Origin: Humisphaera sp.
GTDB taxonomy: Bacteria > Planctomycetota > Phycisphaerae > Tepidisphaerales > Tepidisphaeraceae
Direction: 5' to 3'
Length of the DNA stretch: 5,642 nucleotides
Assembly: GCA_025351525.1 (NCBI GenBank)
Contig: JANXVV010000349.1
Coordinates: forward strand, 1 to 5,642
Shown here: positions 5,039 through 5,642 of the stretch, piece by piece
How positions within the stretch are numbered: the first letter of the stretch is position 1
Layout of the letters: every line of letters begins with the position of its first letter
The notes under the pieces: model-generated
The model's database searches: none
The model's input: the letters and a program-made list of their open reading frames with translations, nothing else
Told to the model about the DNA's origin: nothing
Translations under genes and position numbers: made by a program

Positions 5039-5332
5039 ATGTCGCAGAGGCAGCCTTCATCTTCGTGGACACTTGTGCGGGTGCTGCTCGAGCTCGCGAT
5101 CTTTGTCATTGTGCTCGTTGCGGCGAATTTCGTCGCCACGCTCGTCTTCCCCGATCCGTTTCCTGTCCAACTCGGACATACCTATACGGGAGAGGAAGCG
5201 CGGAAATTGATCGAGGCGAGTCAACATCAAGGCTGGCTGTCTTGGCTAGTCATCATCGTTGTGTACATCGGAATGACTATCTGGAAGAGTCGCGGGCCGC
5301 GTTATCGAAGGCGCCACGCGGCTGCGACATAA
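5039..5332 (+). CDS. Unrecognised small two-helix membrane protein
   Basis: A 97-residue protein I cannot assign to a family. Two hydrophobic helices are clear: about 12-37 (VRVLLELAIFVIVLVAANF and on) and about 66-83 (LSWLVIIVVYIGMTIW). Between them is a 28-residue polar loop with YTGEEARKLIEAS at 49-61, which could form an amphipathic helix. The C-terminus is strongly basic (KSRGPRYRRRH at 83-93), so by the positive-inside rule both ends probably face the cytoplasm and the loop faces out. An in-frame TAA at 5027-5029 fixes ATG 5039 as the most upstream ATG. The ribosome site is poor: GGGA at 5023-5026 is 12 bases away. The clean helix pattern supports a real protein despite the short length. 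It stands alone between the repeat cluster and the transposase fragment. Confidence 0.6.
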   Translation: MSQRQPSSSWTLVRVLLELAIFVIVLVAANFVATLVFPDPFPVQLGHTYTGEEARKLIEASQHQGWLSWLVIIVVYIGMTIWKSRGPRYRRRHAAAT

Positions 5333-5339
5333 CCCACCG

Positions 5340-5367
5340 TTGGAGCGGACCGTGGCGGCGGTATAAT
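5340..5367 (+). promoter_or_regulatory. Promoter candidate with perfect TATAAT, reading toward the transposase 3' end
   Basis: TATAAT at 5362-5367 is preceded after 16 bases by TTGGAG at 5340-5345, which matches three of six -35 positions. Transcription would run rightward, antisense to the transposase gene that ends at 5423. No rightward gene follows in the window, so it could make an antisense RNA or be a chance match. Confidence 0.35.
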
Positions 5368-5422
5368 TCACTCGGGACTTGAAAACAGGGACATCCGCGG
5401 CTCAGTCTCAACCCTCACCGAA

Positions 5423-5642
5423 TCACTCTCCCAGCATGAGATTGTGAGTGATCGCCCGGAGCAACATTTCCTGCTTGCGGCGAGCCGTGAGGATCGAGCG
5501 TAGGGACTCGCCGAGATTTCGTTTCATCATGCTGTTGATCGTCTCGCTCTGGGCGCGTTGGCCGTAGACTCCTTTGTCGACCTTTCGGGCGAAGCGGTTT
5601 TTCATCAGGCGTCGGAAGCGCCCGGTCGGGGGCTTGGCGGAC
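5423..5642 (-). CDS. DDE transposase, C-terminal part (IS4/IS5-like, continues beyond window)
   Basis: The frame enters from the right edge and runs 72 codons to TGA at 5425-5423. The sequence PPTGRFRRLMK, then VYGQRAQSETINSMMKR and LLRAITHNLMLGE, is the C-terminal end of an IS4/IS5-superfamily DDE transposase. The catalytic Glu is probably the one in QSETINS (residue 33 of the visible part), since this family has a Y.QR...E..NSM.KR helix there. Many relatives read YGQRWQ; here the Trp is Ala. The Met at 5605-5603 is almost certainly internal, since the frame is open upstream of it and PPTGRFRR belongs to the conserved region. I could not find a terminal inverted repeat between 5333 and 5422, and the other end lies outside. 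Whether the full gene is intact cannot be told. Confidence 0.85.
   Translation of the reverse strand, partial: SAKPPTGRFRRLMKNRFARKVDKGVYGQRAQSETINSMMKRNLGESLRSILTARRKQEMLLRAITHNLMLGE

Noticed and set aside
5381..5396. GAAAACAGGGACATCC resembling the REP-like core
   Set aside because: Needs a gap and several mismatches to align, and lacks the GGTCC end; too degenerate to count as a fourth copy.

Overview
The window looks like a chromosomal segment of a GC-rich Planctomycetota bacterium, perhaps class Phycisphaerae. The main clue is the pseudopilin at 2104-2886, whose N-terminus (KAFTLVELLVVIGIIALL, then SKARESANR and CLSNLKQLG) is the kind found in many copies in planctomycete and verrucomicrobial genomes. 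The abundant extragenic palindromes and the mixed-strand layout fit this. The assignment is inference, because no rRNA or other marker gene is present.

Layout from left to right. 1-344: possible tail of an upstream gene, then a 25-bp inverted repeat (204-270) and a weak promoter. 345-1814 (+): a 12-helix OFA-type major facilitator transporter. 1815-1946: a terminator-like hairpin and a large GC-rich composite palindrome. 1947-2102 (+): a 51-residue single-helix protein of the kind that accompanies OFA transporters. 2104-2886 (-): a prepilin-like protein that meets the small gene tail to tail with one base between the stop codons. 2899-3762 (-): a cyclopropane fatty acid/mycolic acid synthase-type methyltransferase, apparently co-transcribed with the pseudopilin. 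3763-3960: a divergent intergenic region. 3961-4536 (+): a two-helix membrane protein with a bacterial PH (bPH2) domain. 4537-5038: no intact gene, but a hairpin, a promoter-like site with an inverted repeat between -35 and -10, a short interrupted reading frame, and three copies of a REP-like repeat. 5039-5332 (+): an unrecognised two-helix small protein. 5423-5642 (-): the C-terminal end of a DDE transposase that continues beyond the window.

Functionally, the transporter and its small partner probably form one monocarboxylate-type uptake or exchange unit. The methyltransferase probably modifies membrane lipid acyl chains. Its pairing with the pseudopilin looks like a transcription unit without an obvious shared pathway. 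The right-hand 1.1 kb is a repeat- and transposon-marked accessory zone. I see no CRISPR array, tRNA, rRNA or complete mobile element. The most unusual signals are the intergenic ones: the palindrome splitting the transporter from its partner, the operator-like promoter in front of an interrupted reading frame, and the paired direct and inverted repeats.
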